Assembly: GCF_003184185.1 (NCBI RefSeq)
Contig: NZ_QHJG01000010.1
Span: 1 to 64,000, forward strand
Direction of reading: 5' to 3'
Length of the DNA stretch: 64,000 nucleotides
From: Legionella qingyii
GTDB taxonomy: Bacteria; Pseudomonadota; Gammaproteobacteria; Legionellales; Legionellaceae
In this document: one piece after another, positions 39,087 through 48,256 of the stretch
How positions within the stretch are numbered: the stretch's first letter is position 1
How the letters are laid out: each line of letters starts with the position of its first letter
Notes under the pieces: generated by a model
The model's input: the letters and a program-made list of their open reading frames with translations, nothing else
Told to the model about the DNA's origin: nothing
The model's database searches: none
Position numbers and translations under genes: made by a program

Positions 39087-39917
39087 TTGGCTAAAATAAT
39101 CGTGATTACATCAGGTAAAGGCGGAGTAGGAAAAACTACTTCTTCTGCAGCTATTTCTTCGGGCCTTGCACTCTTAGGACATAAAACTGTCGTTATTGAC
39201 TTTGATATTGGTTTAAGAAACCTTGATATTATCATGGGTTGTGAACGTCGGGTAGTTTATGATTTTATAAATGTTATAAATGGCGAAGCAAACCTGAATC
39301 AGGCTTTAATTAAAGACAAGCGAATTGCAAACCTTTATATACTTCCTGCATCGCAAACCCGAGATAAAGATGCGTTAACCATTGAAGGGGTTGAAAGAAT
39401 ACTTAATGATCTTTCAAAAGAATTTGACTTTATTATTTGTGACTCCCCTGCTGGAATAGAAACTGGTGCATTAATGGCCATGTATTTTGCTGATCATGCA
39501 ATAGTTGTAACAAATCCAGAAGTTTCTTCTGTACGTGACTCTGATCGAATTTTAGGAATACTTGCTAGTAAGACTAAAAGAGCAATTGAGAATAAAACAC
39601 CAGTTCAAGAACATTTATTATTAACACGCTATGACCCAGAGCGCGTCGAGCGTGGTGATATGCTTTCTGTTACAGACGTGAAAGAAATATTGGCCATTCC
39701 ATTAATTGGCGTTATTCCAGAATCAAAATCAGTACTTAAAGCTTCAAATACAGGTACACCAGTAGTTCTTGACGAAACAAGTGACGCAGGTATTGCTTAT
39801 CAAGATGCAATTGCTCGCTTTCTCGGTGAAGAAAGACCAATGCGCTTCATAAGTAATGATCGTAAGGGATTATTGCGTCGCTTATTCAGCAAAAACAAGG
39901 AGGAAGTGACGGTATGA
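39087..39917 (+). CDS. minD: septum-site-determining ATPase MinD
   Basis: A 276-residue ParA/MinD-family ATPase that oscillates on the membrane with MinE to place the division site. The deviant Walker A is KGGVGKT (residues 11-17), followed by [16 protein letters not shown]. The C-terminal amphipathic membrane helix is [11 protein letters not shown]. The start is a TTG, supported by AGGAAGGG at 39072-39079 seven bases upstream and by alignment with the usual [13 protein letters not shown] start. No minC precedes it: the upstream gene is divergent guaB. Confidence 0.95.
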   Translation: MAKIIVITSGKGGVGKTTSSAAISSGLALLGHKTVVIDFDIGLRNLDIIMGCERRVVYDFINVINGEANLNQALIKDKRIANLYILPASQTRDKDALTIEGVERILNDLSKEFDFIICDSPAGIETGALMAMYFADHAIVVTNPEVSSVRDSDRILGILASKTKRAIENKTPVQEHLLLTRYDPERVERGDMLSVTDVKEILAIPLIGVIPESKSVLKASNTGTPVVLDETSDAGIAYQDAIARFLGEERPMRFISNDRKGLLRRLFSKNKEEVTV

Positions 39918-40177
39918 GTATTTTCAATTACTTACGTAGAAGAAGTGCTACAGCATCTGTTGCTAAAGAACGTTTGCAGATAATAATTTCTCATGAACGC
40001 TCTCAACGTAATACACCTGACTATCTACCCAAGCTCCAGGAAGAAATCCTCGCTGTTATTGCTAAATACGTGCATGTCACGCGTGATAAGGTGAGTGTGA
40101 ACCTAGAGCGGATGGGAGATAACTCGGTGCTTGAACTAAACATCACTATGCCAGATGATGTTAAGGAAACCGTTTAG
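39914..40177 (+). CDS. minE: cell-division topological specificity factor MinE
   Basis: An 87-residue MinE that stimulates MinD ATPase and drives its pole-to-pole oscillation. The N-terminal MinD-contact region includes [18 protein letters not shown], and the C-terminal dimerisation half is [18 protein letters not shown]. Its ATG overlaps the minD stop by four bases (ATGA), indicating translational coupling. Confidence 0.95.
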   Translation: MSIFNYLRRRSATASVAKERLQIIISHERSQRNTPDYLPKLQEEILAVIAKYVHVTRDKVSVNLERMGDNSVLELNITMPDDVKETV

Positions 40178-41011
40178 GCTTTCTTTGCAAACTTATATTG
40201 AACTATGAGATTTTGTTCGGAAGTCCTTCGTCGAAAAATATTCTATTGAAAATCAATTTAATTTTTTTCTTTTAAAATTATTTAAATTTTTGGATAGTTA
40301 TCACATCTAAAGGCTGTATTAAAAATAGGTACATTTTAGTGTGTCTCCGTAAGGAATATTTTGATAAAGACGGTGATAACCAGTGACGAACGGGTGTTGG
40401 CAGCGCCCAGCAATTATTGCCGATTCATGTTGCATATGAATACTGTAGTGACACACCCTTTTTCCCGTGCCTGATTTTGAAAACAACCCAAGTCGGCAAA
40501 AGAATTTCATACTCAGTTTAAGAATAACGAGAAAGAGGCTTTGTTTCGCTAGGGTTCTAAGTTGGGTATTGATTTTGCAATGTATGAGGTATCGATGCAC
40601 CACGCAGTGACCGGGCAGATGGGCAGTAGATTCGACAAGGGAGTGGGCTACGTTTGATTTAAATGCCATAAAGGTGTTGTGTGAAGTCAGAACAAAAGAT
40701 TACTATGCGCTAGAAAATGCTCTCAAGCCATGTAACTTATCTGAAAACCAGTACAAGAAGTAATATTCATTGAGTTGCATCAACCTCATAAAGTTAGTTT
40801 GCATTGAGGCGTCTGCTCCTTAAAACACGGGTTCCTTGTGTAATTTGCAAATGTGCTACTTTATTATGGTCTAATTTTTACCAATTAAAATAACGAGTTT
40901 GACGCATGCGACAAGTGATTGTTGTAAAAAATTGGGGCCACTGATGGCCCCAGATTACAATTGTCATGAATTCAGCAAAATAATTTATATTTTCTTCGCC
41001 GCAATCAAGAG
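40178..41011. other. 834-base region without a confident gene
   Basis: No frame here looks like an intact gene. A plus-strand stretch ends in VLCEVRTKDYYALENALKP (stop near 40762), running from a stop about 45 codons earlier with no good start; it resembles a scar of a lost gene. A 116-codon minus frame at 40319-40669 overlaps the same area and is not recognisable. The right end contains the fadE terminator at 40933-40952. Confidence 0.4.
40933..40952 (-). terminator. intrinsic terminator downstream of fadE
   Basis: TGGGGCCA and TGGCCCCA make an eight-base-pair stem with loop CTGA. On the minus strand it is followed by ATTTTTTAC. It stands 60 bases past the fadE stop and reads in the fadE direction. 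Confidence 0.8.
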
Positions 41012-43495
41012 TTAAATCATCTCTGACTCAATATCGTCCTTATTAACTAAAGTTTTTTTTCCCTTGACAGATTTTATTGCTTGAGGACGGCGTAGTTCAT
41101 CATCACTAAAATCATCTACCTTAATTACATCTTGTCTCGCCAACTCTGCTTCTTTTAATTGTTTGGCCTCTATCTCAGTTAATAATCCACAAGCTAAAGC
41201 TTCGTTGATTTGTTCAAGCAAGGTAAGTGATTTTAAAACATTATCTTTGACTGCTCGCATTACTTTTCTTTCTAACTCCTCAACAGCACAAATCTTATGG
41301 AACGCTTCCTCCATACGACCTAAAGGACAATTCTCTCCAGACTTACTATAAACCAACCGAGTTACACGCGTACGAGTCTCTCCTGGTTCAATGAGAATTC
41401 TAGCCAATTTATGCCCCAGTTGGTCATTTGGTTTGTTTCTTCGATTACCTAGTGGTTTGATAATCAAGCGTAAAGCGATTCGCGCCCAACGAGCTGGAAA
41501 ATTCACAATAACACCGTGCATTGCTGTCTCACATTCGTACAATAATTGCTGACAACTCCACTCAACCAAAGGTAAATCTGCTTTGGGCTCACCGTCTTCA
41601 TGAAAGCGTTTCAAGACTGCTGAAGTCAAATATAATAAACTCAGCATATCTCCCAGACGTGAAGATAATTTCTCTTTACGCTTTAAGTCACCACCTAGAA
41701 CAGTCATTGAAAAATCAGCAAGGAATGCTAAATTAGCGCTGTATTTATGAACGAGTTGGTAGTAACGCTTCACACTACTCACTGGTGCTTTCGACAGATG
41801 TGCGTCAGTCCATGCAAAAATGACTGATTTGGTAAAGTTGGCAAGAATAAATCCGGCGTGGGCAAAAAATGCGTTATCAAATTCAACCAGATCATTATGT
41901 CTAATACTTTCAAGCTCTTTGAATACATAAGGATGGCAGCGAATTGCTCCTTGACCAAAAATAATTAAACTTCGAGTTAATATGTTTGCCCCTTCAACAG
42001 TAATTGCAATAGGAGATCCTTGATAACCTCTACCTAAATAATTGTTAGGGCCAAGGCAAATACCCTTTCCGCCATGAATATCCATGGAATCACATGAGAC
42101 TTGTCTTGCACGTTCAGTTGTGTGGTATTTTAATATGGCACCCACTACAGAAGGCTTGGCTCCATTATCAATGGCAGCAGCAGCCATTGTTAAAGCAGCA
42201 TCAATAATATAAGTATTCGCTGCAATTCTGGCCAAAGGTTCCTCAATCCCTTCAAATTTACCAATTGGCTGATTAAATTGTTTGCGAATGCGTGCATAAG
42301 CTCCAGACGCTAAAGCAGCGGCTTGTGATCCCCCATTCGCGCTCGAAGGTAAAGAAATTGCTCTCCCAGCACTCAAACATTCCATTAGCATGCGCCAACC
42401 ACAGCCGGCCATAGCCACACCGCCGATGAGATAATCCATAGGAATAAATACATCTTTACCTTGAGTTGGGCCATTTAAAAATCCGGTATTTAAAGGAAAA
42501 TGGCGACGACCTTTTTTAACACCCGGGGTATTTGCAGGTATCAACGCACAACTAATTCCTACATCTTCACCTTTACCTAATAAATTATCCGGGTCAAATA
42601 GTCTGAATGCTAAGCCTATTACTGTAGCTGCGGGACATAAAGTAATATAACGTTTATCCCAATTTAACAGGATACCTAATACTTTTTCACCATTCACTTC
42701 TTGATGACATACTATACCTTTATCTGGTATTGATGCTGCATCAGAGCCAGCGTTAGGGCCAGTTAAAGCAAAACAAGGAATTTCACGTCCATCAGCCAAT
42801 CGTGGCAAATAATAATTTTTTTGCTCTTCTGTTCCATATTTAAGTAATAGCTCACCTGGGCCCAGTGAATTAGGTACAGAAATCGTTGTAGCCGCTGTTA
42901 TTGAACGACCGTAGATTTTCACTAAAATCGACATCTGTGCTGTAGCGGAGAATTCAAGACCACCATAACGCTTCGGAATAATCATGCCTAAGAATCGATT
43001 TTCTTTGATAAATTGCCAGATTTCTTGAGGCAAATCGGTAAGATTGTGAGTGACATCCCAATCATCGATCATGGAGCATAAAGTATTTACGGGGCCGTCA
43101 AGGAAAGCTTGTTCCTCATCCGTCAAACGAACAATGGGGGCATTCCTCAGCAGGGAAAAATCGGGAGCGCCGCTGAATAAATCACCTTCCCAACTTACGG
43201 TACCTGCTTCCAGAGCTTCTCGCTCAGTTGCAGACATAGCGGGCATAGCCTTACTTACAGCTTTAAAAAAATATTTGGATAATAACATTCGTCTTAAAGG
43301 CTTTATTGCACCAGCAATTAAAATCACCTCAATCAAAACAAGTATTATTTGAGTCAGCAATCCCGGAGAACCATAAGCAAAGACGAGAGCACTAAATAGA
43401 GCAAAGCTAATAGCCCATACAGAAATTGCGGCCTGCCTGGTTAGCAATATCCCTGCAGCTCCAATGATCATGAGCGTTAAAATAGCATGTAGCAC
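41012..43495 (-). CDS. fadE: acyl-CoA dehydrogenase FadE
   Basis: An 827-residue protein matching the long FadE class (E. coli about 814). It catalyses the first oxidation of fatty acyl-CoA in beta-oxidation, with FAD. Two or three hydrophobic helices at residues 1-65 would anchor it to the inner membrane. The dehydrogenase core carries LTGPNAGSDAASIPD and the conserved DIHGGKGICLGPNNYLG segment, and the C-terminal DUF1974 extension is present. The gene precedes no other fad gene here. Length and motifs are normal. Confidence 0.93.
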   Translation of the reverse strand: MLHAILTLMIIGAAGILLTRQAAISVWAISFALFSALVFAYGSPGLLTQIILVLIEVILIAGAIKPLRRMLLSKYFFKAVSKAMPAMSATEREALEAGTVSWEGDLFSGAPDFSLLRNAPIVRLTDEEQAFLDGPVNTLCSMIDDWDVTHNLTDLPQEIWQFIKENRFLGMIIPKRYGGLEFSATAQMSILVKIYGRSITAATTISVPNSLGPGELLLKYGTEEQKNYYLPRLADGREIPCFALTGPNAGSDAASIPDKGIVCHQEVNGEKVLGILLNWDKRYITLCPAATVIGLAFRLFDPDNLLGKGEDVGISCALIPANTPGVKKGRRHFPLNTGFLNGPTQGKDVFIPMDYLIGGVAMAGCGWRMLMECLSAGRAISLPSSANGGSQAAALASGAYARIRKQFNQPIGKFEGIEEPLARIAANTYIIDAALTMAAAAIDNGAKPSVVGAILKYHTTERARQVSCDSMDIHGGKGICLGPNNYLGRGYQGSPIAITVEGANILTRSLIIFGQGAIRCHPYVFKELESIRHNDLVEFDNAFFAHAGFILANFTKSVIFAWTDAHLSKAPVSSVKRYYQLVHKYSANLAFLADFSMTVLGGDLKRKEKLSSRLGDMLSLLYLTSAVLKRFHEDGEPKADLPLVEWSCQQLLYECETAMHGVIVNFPARWARIALRLIIKPLGNRRNKPNDQLGHKLARILIEPGETRTRVTRLVYSKSGENCPLGRMEEAFHKICAVEELERKVMRAVKDNVLKSLTLLEQINEALACGLLTEIEAKQLKEAELARQDVIKVDDFSDDELRRPQAIKSVKGKKTLVNKDDIESEMI

Positions 43496-43541
43496 ATTAT
43501 TCTCCTTAATTATTTCGGGTCTTCTGACCCCTAGTACTATC

Positions 43542-44327
43542 TCAGTTTAAACCAGACACAATTTTTATAATCTGTTTTGCCACAACATCCGGGTGTTCCA
43601 TGGGAAATAAATGAGTCCCATTGGTCTTAATGCTCGTTACATTGAAATATTTTTTCATGTAGCGCACATCCATTTTACCAACCACAGTACTTTTGTCACC
43701 ATAAATTAATGCCGCTGGAATTAATAACTTACCTTCATAGTTTGGAATGACATGTGGAATGGTTCGATAAATTTGATATTCAATATGCCTGTCAAAGCGC
43801 AAATAATAACCATCATCTTTATACTCTAAACCGTAGGTTATGTAATCATTTAAACACTCATCCGTAAAGGTCTTAAATAAATCTCGAGTCTTTAAATAGT
43901 TCATTAATTGATCATGATCTTTCCAATACATCCGACGGCCTCGCGTTCTAAATGCCGGTGTAATTCGATCAATAATACCAAGAGCTTTTGCCAAACGAAC
44001 CATACTTGATTTAAAAGGACCAATTAAAGGTGAATCCAGCATAATTACTGTTTTAAATAATTCAGGTTGTTCTATCGCCGCCAATAAGCTTAAAACACCG
44101 CCTAAAGAGTGTCCAACTGCAATAACAGGGCGATCGGCTTGCTTTTTAATACTGTTTATTACTTCTGATATCAGATTACGCCAGTTTTCACCAACTGGGA
44201 ATAAAGGGTCATGACCAATTTTGTCAATGTAACAATAATCAAATTCTTTCTCGAGATGATTTAGCATTTGCTTATAACATAAAGCGGGAAAGCCATTTCC
44301 ATGCGCAAAATGAATCAACTCTTTCAT
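43542..44327 (-). CDS. alpha/beta hydrolase
   Basis: A 261-residue alpha/beta hydrolase with the oxyanion-hole segment HFAHGNGFP at residues 6-14, the nucleophile elbow GHSLGG (S74) and a late His in NGTHLFPMEHP. The fold and residues fit an esterase, lipase or thioesterase, but the substrate is unknown. It is separated from fadE by 46 bases on the same strand and could be cotranscribed with it, which would suggest lipid or acyl-CoA metabolism, though this is only context. Confidence 0.82.
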   Translation of the reverse strand: MKELIHFAHGNGFPALCYKQMLNHLEKEFDYCYIDKIGHDPLFPVGENWRNLISEVINSIKKQADRPVIAVGHSLGGVLSLLAAIEQPELFKTVIMLDSPLIGPFKSSMVRLAKALGIIDRITPAFRTRGRRMYWKDHDQLMNYLKTRDLFKTFTDECLNDYITYGLEYKDDGYYLRFDRHIEYQIYRTIPHVIPNYEGKLLIPAALIYGDKSTVVGKMDVRYMKKYFNVTSIKTNGTHLFPMEHPDVVAKQIIKIVSGLN

Positions 44328-44377
44328 AATCTCACCAATTGTCTATACCCATATAAAAGTTCTAATTGTTATATTCG

Positions 44378-44409
44378 AAACCAATTTTGCTTCAATGCAA
44401 AATTGGTTT
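44378..44409 (-). terminator. hairpin terminator of the ugp-DUF1189 operon
   Basis: AAACCAATTTTGC and GCAAAATTGGTTT are exact reverse complements, a 13-base-pair stem with a six-base loop, 17 bases past the DUF1189 stop on the minus strand. No long T-run follows beyond the TTT of the stem. Confidence 0.65.
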
Positions 44410-44425
44410 AACAACTATTTTCATC

Positions 44426-45301
44426 TTATAAACGAGCAACTCTTCTACTTTCTGCGCGCAGAGAATGCAGTGAAAAACTGTAATATATGACAAGTAATGC
44501 AGATAAAATGAAGCCTGAACCTGGGAAAAGAAAATTAAAAATTAACAAAATGAACAACAGTAATAACATAGGAGTTGCAGCAACAGCCAAAAGTCGGCAT
44601 GATTGAGCAAATGTTACATTAAAAGAAAAAAATACGTTCGCAAAAACTTGCCCTAGAAATCCTAAGACAAGAAAAATAACTAAAAACATGGAAAAAAACA
44701 TTGCTACAACCATAGGGTAAATCAGTAGTTCCGAGAAATATTTCAAATTCTGTATTGAACTGCTTTCCGCATACTTTTTACCATCAAACACTACATTGGT
44801 TCCTTTATCAAAGGATTGCACTATAGGTGCGCCTTTGCTTGGCTGTGATTGAGGCATATTAAACACTGTCAGGCTAGGTACTTTCAAAGAAATTTTATTT
44901 TTGTTAATCAAAATCGCAAGATAAGGGTAATCCGCAGTAAAATCATTGATTTTGTCTGTAGTATCAATAATCACAACTACTTGTCCTTTATCGTTCTTGA
45001 CGAAATATGGCATAGGCTTGTTAAGAAAGACTTCACCATTTTGTATATAAAAAACAGGAATTTTTGATAAAGGATCAGTAATTTGTTCTTTAAAAGATTG
45101 GTCTAAACTGAAGCTTATTCTTAAGGCAAATGGGATGGAAAATACGGCAATAGCCAATAAGAAATAAAAAATACCAAGTCCCTTCCAACGTTTTCCAACA
45201 TCTATATAAAGAAGTCGTGAATAGAAAGACATATATAATGCAGACCAATAGCGATAAATCGGGGTATCAATTGGCTTTAGTTTGTTTTTTTCTTTACTCA
45301 C
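44426..45301 (-). CDS. DUF1189 family membrane protein
   Basis: The GTG at 45301 is preferred: it overlaps the ugpC stop (GTGAGTAA) and has GGAG six bases upstream, whereas the longer frame starts inside ugpC. The 291-residue product begins VSKEKNKLKPIDTPIYRYW. It has a first membrane helix at GIFYFLLAIAVFSIPFAL, a soluble loop, then about four helices (MVVAMFFSMFLVIFLVLGF and following). This is the DUF1189 plan, a family of unknown function. It is the last gene of the ugpAEC-type operon, so a link to glycerol-3-phosphate transport is possible. Confidence 0.8.
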   Translation of the reverse strand: MSKEKNKLKPIDTPIYRYWSALYMSFYSRLLYIDVGKRWKGLGIFYFLLAIAVFSIPFALRISFSLDQSFKEQITDPLSKIPVFYIQNGEVFLNKPMPYFVKNDKGQVVVIIDTTDKINDFTADYPYLAILINKNKISLKVPSLTVFNMPQSQPSKGAPIVQSFDKGTNVVFDGKKYAESSSIQNLKYFSELLIYPMVVAMFFSMFLVIFLVLGFLGQVFANVFFSFNVTFAQSCRLLAVAATPMLLLLFILLIFNFLFPGSGFILSALLVIYYSFSLHSLRAESRRVARL

Positions 45302-46385
45302 TCCATTCTCCAATACGTTTTCCAGATTTACTATCAAAAAGATGTAATTTAATTGTAGGTAGCTCCACCCAGAATTGTCCACTTGCTATGGGTTGATCCG
45401 CTGTAATGCGCAAATTAAGAGATCGACCATTTTTGATGCATTTTGCGCGAATGAGCTTGTCTGCCCCCATATCATCTACAAACTCAACATCAATTGGGAT
45501 CGCTTTTGGATTATTTTCGGAGCAAAGCAAAACATGCTCAGCTCGAATCGCCAAAACCAATTCATCTTTATCTTCAAGATTTTGTACTAGCTCTGAAACA
45601 GGATAATGAATTCCATAATCTGTATGCACACTGTGGCTTGATTTATCGTAGATACCAGATATTAAGTTCATAGGATATTGTCCTGTAAATCCTGCAACGA
45701 ATAAAGTTGCTGGCTTTTGATACAGCTCCTGAGGAGTACCTATCTGCTCAACAATGCCCTGATTAAGTACCAAAACACGTTCCGCCATGGTCATGGCTTC
45801 CGTTTGATCATGTGTTACGTATAAACTGGTAGTTTTTAGTTGTTGGTGTAATCGACGAATTTCATGGCGCATTTCTGTACGTAATTTTGCATCAAGATTC
45901 GATAAGGGTTCATCAAATAAAAAAACAGCTGGAGAACGCACCATCGCCCTACCCATGGAAACTCTTTGCCTTTGTCCTCCAGAAAGTGCCTGAGGTTTGC
46001 GTTCTAAATATGGAGTTAACTGCAATAATTGCGCCGCCTCATGTACTCGTTGCTTAATGTCTGCTTTTTTAAAACGCCTCATTTTTAATCCATACGCCAT
46101 ATTTTCAAATACGGTCATATGAGGATAAAGAGCATAGTTTTGAAAAACCATAGCCATATCCCTTTTTGCTGCAGGTATCTCATTAACACATTGATTATTA
46201 ATTAATATGGAACCAGAACTTATATCATCCAGACCTGCAATTAAACGTAGTAATGTAGTTTTTCCACATCCAGAAGGACCAACAATCACCATAAATTCGC
46301 CTTTTTTAATGCTAACGTTTATGTTATCCAGAATCGTTGTTGGTCCAACATTCTTCGAAACTTCAATGAGACTGACTGTTGCCAT
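45294..46385 (-). CDS. ugpC: ABC transporter ATP-binding protein, UgpC/MalK type
   Basis: A 363-residue ATPase of the carbohydrate-type importers. Walker A is GPSGCGKTT, the signature is LSGGQRQRVSMGRA, Walker B is VFLFDEPLSNLDAKL and the switch His is in YVTHDQTEAMT. A C-terminal TOBE/OB domain of about 120 residues is present. It follows two permease genes and is most like UgpC for sn-glycerol-3-phosphate, although MalK-like sugar importers are not excluded by motifs. The gap to ugpE is two bases. Confidence 0.85.
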   Translation of the reverse strand: MATVSLIEVSKNVGPTTILDNINVSIKKGEFMVIVGPSGCGKTTLLRLIAGLDDISSGSILINNQCVNEIPAAKRDMAMVFQNYALYPHMTVFENMAYGLKMRRFKKADIKQRVHEAAQLLQLTPYLERKPQALSGGQRQRVSMGRAMVRSPAVFLFDEPLSNLDAKLRTEMRHEIRRLHQQLKTTSLYVTHDQTEAMTMAERVLVLNQGIVEQIGTPQELYQKPATLFVAGFTGQYPMNLISGIYDKSSHSVHTDYGIHYPVSELVQNLEDKDELVLAIRAEHVLLCSENNPKAIPIDVEFVDDMGADKLIRAKCIKNGRSLNLRITADQPIASGQFWVELPTIKLHLFDSKSGKRIGEWSE

Positions 46386-46387
46386 GC

Positions 46388-47218
46388 TTACTTTAACCCT
46401 TTTTCAAACCAGCGCTGCATTAACATCACCACCATACAAGGTGGAATCAAAGCAATCAATGCAACAGCCATAATGTAATGCCATTGTGGAACTTGATCGG
46501 CCACTCCCGCTAAATATCGAATACCCATAACCACAGTAGCCATTTTTGTTTCAGTAGTAATCACTAATGGCCAGAGATATTGATTCCAACCGTACACAAA
46601 CAAAATAACGAATAATGATGCAATTTGAGTTTTGGATAATGGCAATACAATATCAAAAAAGAACCGTACAGCCCCTGCTCCATCCAATTTTGCCGCATCA
46701 ACAAGTTCAGGAGGTATGGTTTTGAAAAATTGACGAAACAAAAAAGTTCCTGTTGCAGACACAAATAAAGGTAATGTTAATCCAGTAAATGAGTTTAATA
46801 ATCCAAAAGAGGCAACCACCTGAAATGTAGGAACAATCCTTACTTCTATGGGCAACATCATGGTAGTAAAGATCATGGCAAAACATAATTTTTTAAAAGG
46901 AAAATCAAAATAAACCAAAGCAAATGCAGAGCCTAAGGCAAAAATAATCTTTCCCAAGGCGATGGCCATGGCCATAAAAAAACTGTTCAACAACATTGAG
47001 GTAATAGGTTCCCCACCTGTAACAGCCAAACCTTCAGTCATCACTGCCTTCAAGTTTTTAAAAAATAAAGAACCTGGAACTATAGGGATATGAGATTGCA
47101 TCATAACGCTGCCTTCGTTACTGGCAGCAACAAATGCCAAATAAACAGGCAACAACATCAAAATAACAAAAAAACATAAAAATCCATGCGATAAAATACG
47201 AGCTACATATGATTTCAT
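46388..47218 (-). CDS. ugpE: ABC transporter permease, UgpE type
   Basis: A 276-residue inner-membrane permease with about six helices and the EAA loop DAAKLDGAGAVRFFFDIVLP, which docks with the ATPase. The C-terminal MLMQRWFEKGLK is characteristic of the MalG/UgpE group. Its ATG overlaps the ugpA stop by four bases. It pairs with UgpA to form the glycerol-3-phosphate or related sugar-phosphate channel. Confidence 0.85.
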   Translation of the reverse strand: MKSYVARILSHGFLCFFVILMLLPVYLAFVAASNEGSVMMQSHIPIVPGSLFFKNLKAVMTEGLAVTGGEPITSMLLNSFFMAMAIALGKIIFALGSAFALVYFDFPFKKLCFAMIFTTMMLPIEVRIVPTFQVVASFGLLNSFTGLTLPLFVSATGTFLFRQFFKTIPPELVDAAKLDGAGAVRFFFDIVLPLSKTQIASLFVILFVYGWNQYLWPLVITTETKMATVVMGIRYLAGVADQVPQWHYIMAVALIALIPPCMVVMLMQRWFEKGLK

Positions 47219-48093
47219 GCGTAATGAACCTTTTTTTCGAGGTATTTAAATTGAACTAAAGAAACAATGATGACAATAAGCATTAGTAATACCGATTGAG
47301 CTGATGAACTTCCCAAATCCATTCCTTCAAACCCATCCTGATATACTTTATAAATTAAATTAGTCGTACTATTACCAGGACCACCATGTGTCATCACTTG
47401 AATAATGCCAAAAGTATCAAAAAAACCATACATCAAATTCATAATGAGCAGGAAAAAAGTTGTTGGTGATAAAAGTGGAAAAATAATTTGCCAAAAGCGT
47501 TGCCATCCAGAAGCACCATCGATTATTGCTGCATCAATTAAAGACGAAGGAACCGCTTTAAGTGCAGCAAGATAAAATAAAAAATTATAACTGAATTGCT
47601 GCCAACTGGCAGTAAGAATAACCACAGCAAATGCCTGATTTACGTTATTAACATAATCAAAATTAATCCCTAATGACTGCAAAATATGGGTCATCCATCC
47701 TAAAGTAGGATGGCATAAAAAACGCCATAAAATAGCTGCTACTGCAGGGGCTACAGCATAAGGCCATATTAATAAAGATTTATAAACCCCTTGCGTCCTA
47801 CCTCTATTATTCACTAATATGGCCATAAAGAGCCCTAAGCTCATCGTGAAAAAGGTCACACTAAAAGCGATAATAAAAGTTACCCATATTGCCTTGCTGT
47901 AACTCGGATCTAAAAAAAGATCCACAAAATTGGAAAATCCTGCAAATTTTTTATGAAGGCCAAAAGCATCCGTATAAAAAAAAGATTGCAACAATGCATT
48001 ACATGCAGGCCAAATAAAAAACATCAGGGTAACAACAAGTTGTGGAACTATAAAAAGCCAAGCAGAAAGACGTTGGTGATTGAATTTAGCCAT
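47215..48093 (-). CDS. ugpA: ABC transporter permease, UgpA type
   Basis: The start is set at the ATG at 48093 (MAKFNHQRLSAWLF), giving 292 residues as in UgpA; the 46 extra in-frame codons upstream run through a palindromic repeat and have no family match. Six helices and the EAA loop DAAIIDGASGWQRFWQIIFP are present. It heads the ugpA-ugpE-ugpC-DUF1189 operon. The periplasmic binding protein UgpB, normally first, is absent from this window. Confidence 0.82.
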   Translation of the reverse strand: MAKFNHQRLSAWLFIVPQLVVTLMFFIWPACNALLQSFFYTDAFGLHKKFAGFSNFVDLFLDPSYSKAIWVTFIIAFSVTFFTMSLGLFMAILVNNRGRTQGVYKSLLIWPYAVAPAVAAILWRFLCHPTLGWMTHILQSLGINFDYVNNVNQAFAVVILTASWQQFSYNFLFYLAALKAVPSSLIDAAIIDGASGWQRFWQIIFPLLSPTTFFLLIMNLMYGFFDTFGIIQVMTHGGPGNSTTNLIYKVYQDGFEGMDLGSSSAQSVLLMLIVIIVSLVQFKYLEKKVHYA

Positions 48094-48162
48094 TGCCCAA
48101 TATATCAGAGGGACTGTATAAGCATTATATAGGTATGGATGTTTAAGTAAAGTAGTAAAATA

Positions 48163-48225
48163 GCCTGGTGAAATCCAGGCATGCTCGTTACTGAAACTCC
48201 TGGGTTCCGCTATGAGGCATCCAGG
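48163..48225. repeat. CCTGG/CCAGG palindromes upstream of ugpA
   Basis: GCCTGG (48163-48168) pairs with CCAGGC (48175-48180), and a second CCTGG near 48199-48203 pairs with CCAGG at 48221-48225. The sequence CCTGGGTTCC ... GGCATCCAGG resembles the palindromes at 20757 and 61481. It lies between the divergent ugpA and quinone oxidoreductase genes. Confidence 0.45.
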
Positions 48226-48256
48226 TTGCAATTAATCGTTAATCAAGGAACATATT

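Noticed and set aside
40319..40669. 116-codon minus-strand frame
   Set aside because: No ribosome-binding site or family match, and the composition (many His, Cys, Arg) is unlike the neighbours. It overlaps a scar-like frame on the other strand.
45302..45382. longer start for the DUF1189 protein
   Set aside because: It lies inside ugpC; the GTG at 45301 overlaps the ugpC stop and has a good ribosome-binding site.
48094..48231. 46-residue N-terminal extension of UgpA
   Set aside because: It crosses palindromic repeat DNA, and UgpA homologues begin near MAKFNHQRL. The ATG at 48093 gives the normal length.
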